This document shows, in pieces, positions 42,081 to 49,976 of a stretch of 64,000 nucleotides of DNA. The notes below the pieces were generated by a model that worked only from the letters and a program-made list of their open reading frames with translations, was not told the DNA's origin and did no database searches. The stretch is from Marinibacterium sp. (GTDB lineage: Bacteria; Pseudomonadota; Alphaproteobacteria; Rhodobacterales; Rhodobacteraceae): positions 33,399 to 97,398 of the forward strand of contig JAOXSC010000221.1 of assembly GCA_025800215.1 (NCBI GenBank), written 5' to 3'. Position numbers and translations under genes: made by a program. Position 1 is the first letter of the stretch. Every line of letters starts with the position of its first letter.

Positions 42081-43580
42081 ATGAAAGACGCATCATCACA
42101 GGGATCGCTTGACCACATCACCCAGCCGCTGGATGTGCTGATCGTGGGCGCAGGCATTTCGGGCATCGCCGCGGCCAGTTACCTGCGCATGCACCGCCCC
42201 GATGACCGTTTTGCCATTGTCGATCTCATGGACAGTTTCGGCGGCACCTGGAAAACCCACACCTATCCCGGCATCCGATCCGACAGTGATCTTTATACCT
42301 TTGGCTACAGCTTCAAACCCTGGACCGGCAAACCCATCGCCACCGGGGCCGAGATCCTGGACTATCTGGGTGAAACCATCGCTGAAAACGGGCTGGCCGA
42401 GCACATCCACTATGGCTGGCGCGTCCTGTCCGCCAGCTGGAGCACCCCGGACGCGCTCTGGACCTTGACCCTGCAGGATGTCGCATCAGGCCGCGAACAG
42501 CGGCTGAGCACCCGGTTCCTCTGGATGTGCCAAGGCTATTACGATCACAAGCAGGGCTATACCCCCGACTGGGACGGGATCGACGATTTTCAGGGCGAGA
42601 TCATCCACCCCCAGACCTGGCCCGCCGATTTCGACGGGACAGGCAAGCACATGACCGTGATCGGATCGGGGGCCACGGCCGCCACGCTGGTGCCCAATGT
42701 GGCCGACATGGTCGATCACGTCACCATGCTGCAACGCTCGCCCACCTATTTCCTGGCGCTTCCCAATGTCGAAGACACCGCCGATTTCCTGCGCAAGCTG
42801 GACGTGCCCGAAGCGTGGGTCCATGACATCGCCCGGCGCAACATCCTCTACAATCTCGAAGCCTTCCGCAAACGCTGTGTCGAAGACCCCGACACCGTCA
42901 AGGCCGAGCTGATCGGTGATCTGCGCCGGCTGGTGGGCGATGACTATGATCTCGACACCCATTTCACGCCCTCCTACCCGCCCGGCCGCCAGCGCATCGC
43001 GCGGATTTCGGATGGCGACATGTTCCGCGTCGTTGCCGATGGGCAAGCGTCGGTGGTGACCGACCGGATTGACCGCTTTGTTCCCGAAGGGATCAAGCTG
43101 CAATCGGGCGAGGTCCTGAAGACCGATGTGGTGGTCACCGCCACCGGGTTCGAGCTTTGCGCCTTTGGCGATGTGGCGTTCGACATCGACGGGGCGCCGC
43201 TGGATTTCCACGACACGGTCGGATACCGGTCGATGATGTTCACCGGCGTGCCGAACATGGTCTGGATCATGGGCTATTTCCGGGCCTCGTGGACGCTGCG
43301 GGCCGAACTGATCGCCAGCTTCGTCATGCGGCTGCTCGATCACATGGAGCAGACGAACAAACGCTCGGTCGAGCCGCAACTGCGCCCGCAGGATCAGGAC
43401 ATGCCGATCCTCGACTGGGCGGACGAAGCCGACTTCAACCCCGGATACCTGCTGCGCGGCCAGCACAAGCTGCCCAAGCGCGGCACCACCAGCGACTGGA
43501 AACTGCAGCAGGATTACTGGGTCGAAAAGCCCGAATTCGACGCCATCGACTTGACCGACCCGGTGTTCCGCTACGGCTGA
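42081..43580 (+). CDS. Flavin-dependent Baeyer-Villiger-type monooxygenase
   Basis: 499 residues from ATG 42081, preceded by AAGGAG; the longer frame to 41940 overlaps the operator. Two Rossmann motifs are present: IVGAGISGIAAASYL (FAD, residues 22-36) and VIGSGATAATLVP (NADPH, about 194-206). Between them is FQGEIIHPQTWP (170-181), an exact match to the type I Baeyer-Villiger fingerprint FxGxxxHxxxWP. DSFGGTWKTHTYPGIRSDSD is the usual FAD loop. Such enzymes insert oxygen next to a ketone to give an ester or lactone, or oxidise heteroatoms. It is its own transcription unit under operator G. Confidence 0.92.
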   Translation: MKDASSQGSLDHITQPLDVLIVGAGISGIAAASYLRMHRPDDRFAIVDLMDSFGGTWKTHTYPGIRSDSDLYTFGYSFKPWTGKPIATGAEILDYLGETIAENGLAEHIHYGWRVLSASWSTPDALWTLTLQDVASGREQRLSTRFLWMCQGYYDHKQGYTPDWDGIDDFQGEIIHPQTWPADFDGTGKHMTVIGSGATAATLVPNVADMVDHVTMLQRSPTYFLALPNVEDTADFLRKLDVPEAWVHDIARRNILYNLEAFRKRCVEDPDTVKAELIGDLRRLVGDDYDLDTHFTPSYPPGRQRIARISDGDMFRVVADGQASVVTDRIDRFVPEGIKLQSGEVLKTDVVVTATGFELCAFGDVAFDIDGAPLDFHDTVGYRSMMFTGVPNMVWIMGYFRASWTLRAELIASFVMRLLDHMEQTNKRSVEPQLRPQDQDMPILDWADEADFNPGYLLRGQHKLPKRGTTSDWKLQQDYWVEKPEFDAIDLTDPVFRYG

Positions 43581-43591
43581 GGGCGCGCCGA

Positions 43592-45199
43592 TCAGAAGGT
43601 TTCAAACCGGATCTGACCGGGCAGCACCCCGGCAGCCTCGAGCCCTGCGCGCAGATCGGCCACAAAGCCCGCTGGCCCGCACAGCATGTAAAGCGCATCC
43701 GGCCCCGCCCGCAGATCCAGCAGGGTCTGCGCCGTCACCCGGCCCGCCTGATCATAGTCCCGGCCGGCCCGGTCGCGGGCATCAGGCTGGCTGTAATGGA
43801 TCCGGCAGGTGACATGGGGGCTGCGGCGGACGATCCCGTCAATCTCGGCGCCGAAGGCGTGATCCCGCCCGTTGCGCGCACCCTGCACGAACCACACAGG
43901 CCGCGCGCCGCCGCCCCGCGCGATGTCCTGCAGCAGCGCCACCATCGGCGTCACACCCACCCCGGCACTGGCCAGCACCACCGGGCGGGTGCCATCGGTC
44001 AGCACAAAATCCCCCGCCGGGCTGCGGGCGGTGATTTCGTCACCCGGCCCGAACCCGTCATGCAGCGCGCGTGACGCCAGCCCCTGCGCCTCGCGCTTGA
44101 TGCTCAGCCGATAGCGCGTGCCATCGGGGGCCGCCGACAGGGAATAGCTCCGCTCGACCTGCCCCCGATCCCCAAGATCCAGCGTCACAGGCAGGTGCTG
44201 CCCGGCCCGAAAGGGCACCAGCGCCTTGCCGTCTGCCGGGGCAAGGTAGAACGAGGTGATGTCGAGCGTCTCGGGCTTCTTGCGGGTGATGACCAGGCGC
44301 TGCGACGCCGCATCCCCCCTGCCCCAACGCAGCCCGACGGCTGCGGGCCGGTCGAGCACCGCCTCGACCGTCACGTCGATCAGACGCTGCGCACCCGGAT
44401 CATCACCAGGCCCCGGTGTCCAGTCGATCCGCGCCCGCCCTGTCACATGCAGCAGCCCGCCGGTGGCGAAATCGACAAACAGCAGCCCGATGCGCCCGCT
44501 CCCCAGGATATTGCCGATGCTGTTGAAGAAATTGTTCCCCGCGTAATCGGGAATGCGCAGATGCGTGGCATCGACCACCTGCACAAAGCCCGGCGCGCCG
44601 CCGCGATGGGACGCGTCATAGCCGTTGGATGGCGCATCCCCGCCGTCATGATGACCGGTCCCGATGAACATCGTGTCGGCCGCGCGGATCCGGTCGATCT
44701 GTCCCGGATCGAGCCGGTCCGACGGGCGCACCGGACCGGGTTGACTGTCAGAGACCCGTCGCCAGTGACGGTCATGGATGTATTGCGGGCAATTGCCAAA
44801 CGACTGACGTACCGCGATGGCAAGCCCGTCACCCACACGCGCGCTGCGCCCGCTCAGCCGGTTGCGGCGGCGGGTGGCGAGCTCGATCCCCAGTACGCCC
44901 ACATCCGTGCCTTCCTCCAACGCCCCGGCCAGCGGATCGCGCGGATCCGGCCGCGCGCCCAGCACCAGCGACATCCGGTCGGGCGAGGTCACAAAGCCCT
45001 CGGGCCCGTCCATCAGCGTGACCCAGGGGCGCCCCTGCGCATCCGCCGCCGCGAGGATCAGAAACGGCTGATTGGCGAAAAAGTCACGATGCTGATCGGG
45101 CATGAAGGGCCGGATAAAGCCCGCAACCCGCGCCGCGACATCGCCCACCCCGGCACGGGTCTGGGCGTCGATCTCGCCGGAATGAAAGGGGGTGGTCAT
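43592..45199 (-). CDS. PNPOx-like/ferredoxin-reductase fusion oxidoreductase without 2Fe-2S domain
   Basis: 535 residues from ATG 45199 (AGGAGG upstream). The first 300 or so residues form a pyridoxamine-phosphate-oxidase-like split barrel (RPWVTLMDGPEGFV, GNCPQYIHDRHWRRV, DYAGNNFFNSIGNILGSGRIGLLFVDF). Then comes a ferredoxin-NADP reductase unit: ERSYSLSAAP for FAD, VLASAGVGVTPMVALLQ for NAD(P), and YMLCGPAGFVADL. Related fusions usually continue with a plant-type ferredoxin domain; this one stops at IRFETF, where the linker would begin. It may need a separate ferredoxin or act as a flavin/NAD(P)H oxidase. It is the last gene of a leftward three-gene operon. Confidence 0.87.
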   Translation of the reverse strand: MTTPFHSGEIDAQTRAGVGDVAARVAGFIRPFMPDQHRDFFANQPFLILAAADAQGRPWVTLMDGPEGFVTSPDRMSLVLGARPDPRDPLAGALEEGTDVGVLGIELATRRRNRLSGRSARVGDGLAIAVRQSFGNCPQYIHDRHWRRVSDSQPGPVRPSDRLDPGQIDRIRAADTMFIGTGHHDGGDAPSNGYDASHRGGAPGFVQVVDATHLRIPDYAGNNFFNSIGNILGSGRIGLLFVDFATGGLLHVTGRARIDWTPGPGDDPGAQRLIDVTVEAVLDRPAAVGLRWGRGDAASQRLVITRKKPETLDITSFYLAPADGKALVPFRAGQHLPVTLDLGDRGQVERSYSLSAAPDGTRYRLSIKREAQGLASRALHDGFGPGDEITARSPAGDFVLTDGTRPVVLASAGVGVTPMVALLQDIARGGGARPVWFVQGARNGRDHAFGAEIDGIVRRSPHVTCRIHYSQPDARDRAGRDYDQAGRVTAQTLLDLRAGPDALYMLCGPAGFVADLRAGLEAAGVLPGQIRFETF

Positions 45200-45289
45200 C
45201 GGGCATGCCTCCTGCAGGGCCCGGCGCCAGACAGGCGGGCGCCGGGATCACATGTGGGGATCAAAGGTCGGGATCAGGTCAGGTGGGTG

Positions 45290-45937
45290 TCAGCCCGCCT
45301 CGGGGACGGGCGAACGCTGCATGCCCACAAAGCGCGGCTGCGCTTCGATATGGGCCAGCCAGGCGCGCACATTGGGATAGGGATCAAGGCTCACCCCGCC
45401 TTCGGGCGCATGCGCGATATAGCTGTAGCCCGCCACATCCGCGACCGTCAGACGGTCGCCCACCAGGGTGGATCGCCCGTCCAGCACATGGTCCATGACC
45501 GCCAGCAGCGCCCCGGCCTTGTCCTTGACCACGGCATGATCGACAGGCGCGCCAAAGAGGACCGCCAGCCGCGCCATGGCCGGACCGCCCGCGATCGGAC
45601 CAGCGGCCACCGACAGCCAGGCCTGGATCTCGGCCTGCTCTTGCGGGCTCTGGCCGGTCCAGTGGGCGGTGTCGCCATAGCGCGCGGCCAGATAGATCAG
45701 GATGGCATTGGAATCCCAGATGATCGTGCCGTTGTCGTCGATCACCGGCACCTGACCAAAGGGGTTCATCTGCAGGAACTCGGGCGCCTTATGCGCCCCG
45801 CCCAGCAGATCGACGTCAATCAGATCATGTGGCAGATCCAGCAGCGCCAGCATCAGCTCGGCCCGGTGGCTGTGCCCCGACAGGGGATGGCGATACAGCT
45901 TGATGGGCGCCGCGTCGGCGGGAAAAGCGGTGGTCAT
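45290..45937 (-). CDS. Glutathione S-transferase-family protein
   Basis: 215 residues. The thioredoxin-like N-terminal domain is IKLYRHPLSGHSHRAELMLALLDLPHD, with GQVPVIDDNGTIIWDSNAILIYLAARYG carrying the cis-Pro and the glutathione-binding Asp-Ser. An all-helical C-terminal domain follows. The catalytic residue is probably Ser in PLSGHSHR. It may conjugate or detoxify an electrophile. Middle gene of the leftward operon, between the NTF2-like and the PNPOx/reductase genes. Confidence 0.9.
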   Translation of the reverse strand: MTTAFPADAAPIKLYRHPLSGHSHRAELMLALLDLPHDLIDVDLLGGAHKAPEFLQMNPFGQVPVIDDNGTIIWDSNAILIYLAARYGDTAHWTGQSPQEQAEIQAWLSVAAGPIAGGPAMARLAVLFGAPVDHAVVKDKAGALLAVMDHVLDGRSTLVGDRLTVADVAGYSYIAHAPEGGVSLDPYPNVRAWLAHIEAQPRFVGMQRSPVPEAG

Positions 45938-45983
45938 GGGGTCGGTCTCCGTTCAGAATTCAGGTCAGGGATCAGGGTTGGGG

Positions 45984-46460
45984 TCAAAATCCGAAATCGC
46001 TCAGGCCGGGGTGGTCATCCGGCCTGCGGCCCAGAGGCCAGCGGAATTTGCGTTCGGCTTCGGTGATGGGGTGTTCGTTGATGCTGGCATGGCGCACGGC
46101 CATGAACCCGTTATCGTCAAACTCCCAGTTCTCGTTGCCATAGGCGCGAAACCAGCTGCCGCTGTCGTCGCGATATTCATAGGCATAGCGCACCGCGATG
46201 CGGTGGCTGTCATGCGCCCAGAGCTCTTTGATCAGCCGGTAATCAAGCTCGCGCGCCCATTTGCGGGTCAGGAAGGCCTCGATCTCGGCGCGGCCACGGG
46301 GGAATTCGGCGCGGCTGCGCCAGACGCTGTCGGGCGTATAGGCCAGCGCCACCTTGGCCGGGTCGCGGCTGTTCCAGCCATCTTCGGCCAGGCGGATCTT
46401 GGCAATTGCGCTGTCGCGGGTAAAGGGCGGCACCGGTGGGCGGGGGGGTTCGGCGGTCAC
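45984..46460 (-). CDS. NTF2-like protein (DUF1348-type)
   Basis: 158 residues from GTG 46460, with AAGGAC upstream; the longer frame has a Pro/Cys-rich stretch not seen in the family. [51 protein letters not shown] and [34 protein letters not shown] match the conserved DUF1348 core. The biochemical role of this group is not established. It is the first gene of the operon divergent from the LysR gene 46729. Confidence 0.82.
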   Translation of the reverse strand: MTAEPPRPPVPPFTRDSAIAKIRLAEDGWNSRDPAKVALAYTPDSVWRSRAEFPRGRAEIEAFLTRKWARELDYRLIKELWAHDSHRIAVRYAYEYRDDSGSWFRAYGNENWEFDDNGFMAVRHASINEHPITEAERKFRWPLGRRPDDHPGLSDFGF

Positions 46461-46687
46461 GAAACAGTCCTTTCGGGGCGGGGGGCGGCAGGGATCCGGG
46501 ACAGCACACACGCCACCCCGATCCGCAGACACCAGCGCAAAGCGTCAAAGCGGCGGGCTCTTGCGATCAGAACCGATTGGGGCGCGGGGCGGGTCATGAT
46601 GTCCTCCTGAACTTGGGGCCAGATCGGCCCCGTGACCCAGAGATACAAAAACACGCCACGCAAAATAATACACCCATTCCAAAAGAC

Positions 46688-46714
46688 ATTGCTTCGTGAA
46701 ATGATAGCAATCAT
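46688..46714. promoter_or_regulatory. Dyads in the LysR/NTF2 divergent region
   Basis: ATTGC (46688-46692) and GCAAT (46707-46711) form an inverted repeat with a 14-bp spacer; overlapping it is ATGAT-AGCA-ATCAT (46701-46714). The outer pair is the more LysR-like. It lies 15-41 bp before the LysR start, so autoregulation is plausible. Confidence 0.4.
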
Positions 46715-46728
46715 CGAAAGGGGGCCCG

Positions 46729-47628
46729 ATGGACCGGATCCAGACGCTCGAAGTGTTCATCGCCGTGGCCGAGGCCGAAAGCTTCACCGCCGGCGCCCGC
46801 GCAATGGGGCTCAGCGGGCCATCGGCCACGCGCGGGATCAACGCGCTTGAAGCGCGGCTTGGCACACGGCTTTTCACCCGCACCACGCGCCGGGTGCGCC
46901 TGACGGATGTGGGCGAGGCCTATCTTGAAGACGCGCGGCTCATCCTCGCGCAGCTTCAGGCCGCCGATGACGCCGCCGCCGGTGCGGCCACCAACCCGGT
47001 GGGCCAGCTGCGCATCACCTGTTCCAACGAATTCGGTCGCATCTATGTGGCGCCGATCCTCACCGATTTTCTGGACACCTACCCGGATGTGAGCGCCGAT
47101 GTGCTGATGGTCGACCGCATCGTCAACATGGTCGAAGAAGGGTTCGACATCGCCGTGCGCATCGGCCCGCTGCCCGCCTCGGGCCTGTCGGCGGTGCGGG
47201 TGGGCAGCGTGCGCCGCGTGATCTGCGGCGCGCCGGGCTATTTCGACCGCCACCCGGCCCCGCAGACACCCGAAGACCTGCCGCAGCATCAGATCGTGTC
47301 CGCCGCCCCGGTCAGCCCGGTGGCCGACTGGCGCTTTGGCGCCGATCTGGAGCGCTCGGTCCGGGTCCGGCCCCGGCTGGTGGTCAGCAGCGTCGCCGCC
47401 GCCATCGCGGTGGCGCGCCGGGGCTGGGGGCTGTGCCGGGTGCTGTCCTATCAGATCGGCCCGGATCTTGAGGCCGGAACGCTGCAGACCGTGCTCGACC
47501 CGTTCGAACCCGCGCCCCTGCCCATCCATCTGGTCCATGTGGAAGGCCGCCGCGCCACCGCCAAGGTGCGCAGCTTTGTAGATTTTGCCCAACACCGGCT
47601 GCGCGCGGTGCCGGTGCTGGGCGGATAA
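46729..47628 (+). CDS. LysR-family transcriptional regulator
   Basis: 299 residues. The N-terminal DNA-binding part is MDRIQTLEVFIAVAEAESFTAGARAMGLSGPSATRGINALEARLGTRLFTRTTRRVRLTDVGEAY, a textbook LysR domain. The effector domain follows (GQLRITCSNEFGRIYVAPIL). It belongs to the CrgA-like subgroup by its TTRRVRLTDVG segment. It is divergent from the NTF2/GST/reductase operon and upstream of the TPP enzyme gene, either of which could be its target. Confidence 0.9.
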   Translation: MDRIQTLEVFIAVAEAESFTAGARAMGLSGPSATRGINALEARLGTRLFTRTTRRVRLTDVGEAYLEDARLILAQLQAADDAAAGAATNPVGQLRITCSNEFGRIYVAPILTDFLDTYPDVSADVLMVDRIVNMVEEGFDIAVRIGPLPASGLSAVRVGSVRRVICGAPGYFDRHPAPQTPEDLPQHQIVSAAPVSPVADWRFGADLERSVRVRPRLVVSSVAAAIAVARRGWGLCRVLSYQIGPDLEAGTLQTVLDPFEPAPLPIHLVHVEGRRATAKVRSFVDFAQHRLRAVPVLGG

Positions 47629-47655
47629 GGCGTCGCCCCTGCCAGCGGCCCACGC

Positions 47656-47684
47656 TTGGCACAATAGCCGCAACGGGGTAATGA
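47656..47684 (+). promoter_or_regulatory. Putative promoter of the TPP-enzyme gene
   Basis: TTGGCA (47656-47661), 17-bp spacer, TAATGA (47679-47684); the gene starts at 47719 after GGGGGGAA. This suggests the gene can be transcribed apart from the upstream LysR gene. Confidence 0.45.
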
Positions 47685-47718
47685 ACATCATCACGACCAT
47701 GCAAAGGGGGGAACCGGC

Positions 47719-49269
47719 ATGAACGGCGCAGAGGCTCTGGTGGAAACCATGCTGGCATCGGGGGTGGATGTCTGTTTCGCCAATCCCGGCACATCGGAAA
47801 TGCATTTTGTCGCCGCTCTCGACACCCACCCGGACATGCGCTGCATCCTATGCCTGTTCGAAGGCGGCGTCACCGGGGCCGCCGATGGCTATGCGCGCAT
47901 GTCGGGGAATGTGGCGGGCACGCTGCTGCATCTGGGGCCGGGCTTTGCCAATGCCTGGTCGAACCTGCACAACGCCCGCAAGGGCGGGTCGGGCATCGTC
48001 AATATCGTGGGCGATCACGCGGGCTATCACCTCAAGCATGATGCGCCGCTGCAATCGGATCTGGATGGGGTGGCCGGATCGGTGTCGCATTGGGTCGGGC
48101 GCGCCACCGACAGCTCGATGGTGGCCGGGCTCGGCGCCGATGCGATCCGGGCGGCACGCTCCGGTCAGATCGCCACCGTGATCCTGCAGGCCGATGCCGC
48201 CTGGTCCGACAGCGGATCCGGGCCCACCCGCGCCACCGATCCCGCCCCCAGACCCCGACCCGACGCGCCCCGCATCGCGGCAGCAGCCCGCGCGCTTGGC
48301 CAGCCCGGCGCGGCGCTGCTGGTCAGTGGCCCGGCGCTTTATGGTGACGGGGCCGAACTGGCGGGCCGCATCGCCGCGCGCACCGGGTGCCGGTTGATCG
48401 CGCCCTTCTTTGCCCCGCGTATCGCCATGGGGGCTGGCGCGGTGCGCTTTGAACAGATGTTCTATCCGGCCGATCTGAATGCCCAGTTCCTTGCCGATCT
48501 GACACGCATCGTGCTGGTGGGGGAAAACCCGCCGGTGAACTTCTTTGCCTATCCCGGCCTGCCCTCGACCCCCGATCCGGCGGGCTGCGCCATCGACCGG
48601 CTGTGCTTCAGCGACTGGGACGTGCCCGGTACGCTGGCCGCTCTGGCCGAAGCCGCCGGGGTCGATGGCACCGAAGACATCGCCCGCATCGCCCGCACCG
48701 ACCCTGTCACGCCCGAGACAGCAACCGGGGCGCTCAGCCCCGAAGGCATCGGCCGCGCGCTGGCCCTCGCCCTGCCCGAAGGGGCCATCGTGGTGAACGA
48801 AGCGGTCACCGCCGGGGCGGGCATCTGGCCTGCGGTCAATCAGGCCGCCGCCCATGATCGGATCAACAACACCGGCGGCTCGATCGGGCAATGCTTGCCC
48901 AACGCGCTTGGCGCCGCCGTGGCCTGCCCTGACCGTCCGGTCTTTGCGGTGTCGGGCGACGGGTCGGCGATGTACCAGCTGCAATGCCTGTGGACGGCGG
49001 CGCGCGAACGGTTGGACATCACAGTGGTGATCATCGCCAATCGCGGCTATCAGATCCTGCATCACGAGCTTGCCGCGCAGGGGGCCCCGGCACCGGGGCG
49101 CAACGCCCGCGCCATGTTCGACATCGAAGATCCCCTGCTCGACTGGGTCGCGCTGGCCGCAGGCCATGGCGTGCCCGGCCAGAAGGTCACCACCGAAGAA
49201 GGCCTTGCCGACGCGCTCGCCACAGCCGCCCGGACCCAAGGCCCCTTCCTGATCGAAGCCACGCTTTAG
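47719..49269 (+). CDS. Thiamine-diphosphate enzyme (acetolactate synthase large-subunit/benzoylformate decarboxylase-like)
   Basis: 516 residues. The N-terminal PYR domain has NPGTSEMHFVAALD and CLFEGGVTGAADGYARM, whose Glu activates thiamine diphosphate. The C-terminal PP domain has FAVSGDGSAMYQLQCLWTAARERLDITVVIIANRGYQILHHE, the GDG...N metal and diphosphate motif. The GSIGQCLPNALGAAVACPDRP linker is normal. It decarboxylates or ligates a 2-oxo acid; length and lack of a small-subunit gene argue against a biosynthetic acetolactate synthase. It converges with the hydrolase gene at 49266 with a 4-base overlap. Confidence 0.87.
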   Translation: MNGAEALVETMLASGVDVCFANPGTSEMHFVAALDTHPDMRCILCLFEGGVTGAADGYARMSGNVAGTLLHLGPGFANAWSNLHNARKGGSGIVNIVGDHAGYHLKHDAPLQSDLDGVAGSVSHWVGRATDSSMVAGLGADAIRAARSGQIATVILQADAAWSDSGSGPTRATDPAPRPRPDAPRIAAAARALGQPGAALLVSGPALYGDGAELAGRIAARTGCRLIAPFFAPRIAMGAGAVRFEQMFYPADLNAQFLADLTRIVLVGENPPVNFFAYPGLPSTPDPAGCAIDRLCFSDWDVPGTLAALAEAAGVDGTEDIARIARTDPVTPETATGALSPEGIGRALALALPEGAIVVNEAVTAGAGIWPAVNQAAAHDRINNTGGSIGQCLPNALGAAVACPDRPVFAVSGDGSAMYQLQCLWTAARERLDITVVIIANRGYQILHHELAAQGAPAPGRNARAMFDIEDPLLDWVALAAGHGVPGQKVTTEEGLADALATAARTQGPFLIEATL

Positions 49270-49976
49270 GCGCGCAGAAAATCCCCGAGCACGGCGTTGA
49301 ACAGCGCCGGCTTTTCCAGATGCACCGCATGGGCGCAGCCCGGCACCACCGCCAGCCGCGCCCCTGTGATGCCGGACCAGAGCCTCTCGGTCTGCGCCCA
49401 GGGATAGGTCCGGTCGCCATCCCCCCAGAGCACCAGGGTCTCGGCCCCGATCGCGCCAAGCCCGCCGGTGCTCGACCAGCCCTGCATCGCATCCAGCCCC
49501 GCCTGAATGGCCGCGTCGGACGCGGTTTCGGCAATGCGCGCACAGGCGGGATAGGCCGGATCATCCGCGCCCGCAGCAAACCAGGTCGCCGCGATGCGTC
49601 GCGCGGTGGCCTTTGCGCCATCGCTGCGGGCGCGCTGTTTGCTGGTCTCGATGCTTTCGAACCGGCCCGGCAGCACCCCGACCGCCCCCGTTGAATAGAG
49701 GATCAACCGCCGCACCCGCCCGGCGTCACGCCGGGCGATGTCCTGCGCGATCATGCCCCCCATGGAATGGCCCAGCAGGTCATAGCGCGTGATCCCGCGC
49801 CGGTGCAGATCCGCGATGACCCAATCGGCAAAGCCCGCGATGCTGTCGATCACCGGCAGATCGCGATGCCCGCCAAAGCCCGGCAGATCGGGGGCAATGA
49901 CCGGCCCCAGATCGCGCTGGCCGTCCCATTGCGCGCCCCCGCCCATGAAGCCATGGACCAGAACCAGAGGCGTCAC
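49266..49976 (-). CDS. Alpha/beta hydrolase in the betaine-transport operon
   Basis: 236 residues. LVLVHGFMGGGAQW, LLGHSMGGMIAQDIA (GHSMG elbow), LVLWGDGDRTYPW and VPGCAHAVHLEKP give the complete triad. The fold looks like small ester or C-C hydrolases of the MenH/BioH kind. It overlaps the permease gene by 4 bp (ATGA), so it is translated with the ABC transporter. It might hydrolyse an imported ester of a betaine-like compound (inference). Confidence 0.85.
   Translation of the reverse strand: MTPLVLVHGFMGGGAQWDGQRDLGPVIAPDLPGFGGHRDLPVIDSIAGFADWVIADLHRRGITRYDLLGHSMGGMIAQDIARRDAGRVRRLILYSTGAVGVLPGRFESIETSKQRARSDGAKATARRIAATWFAAGADDPAYPACARIAETASDAAIQAGLDAMQGWSSTGGLGAIGAETLVLWGDGDRTYPWAQTERLWSGITGARLAVVPGCAHAVHLEKPALFNAVLGDFLRA

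Noticed and set aside
46701..46714. ATGAT-AGCA-ATCAT as a fifth member of the ATGAYA-N6-ATGCWRA regulon
   Set aside because: It has the inner repeat but not the ATGCAAA half, and it overlaps a more LysR-like dyad ATTGC-N14-GCAAT next to a LysR gene.
47719..49269. Biosynthetic acetolactate synthase large subunit (ilvB)
   Set aside because: No small-subunit gene follows, the protein is shorter than usual, and its neighbours are regulators and hydrolases. Only a general TPP-enzyme call is safe.
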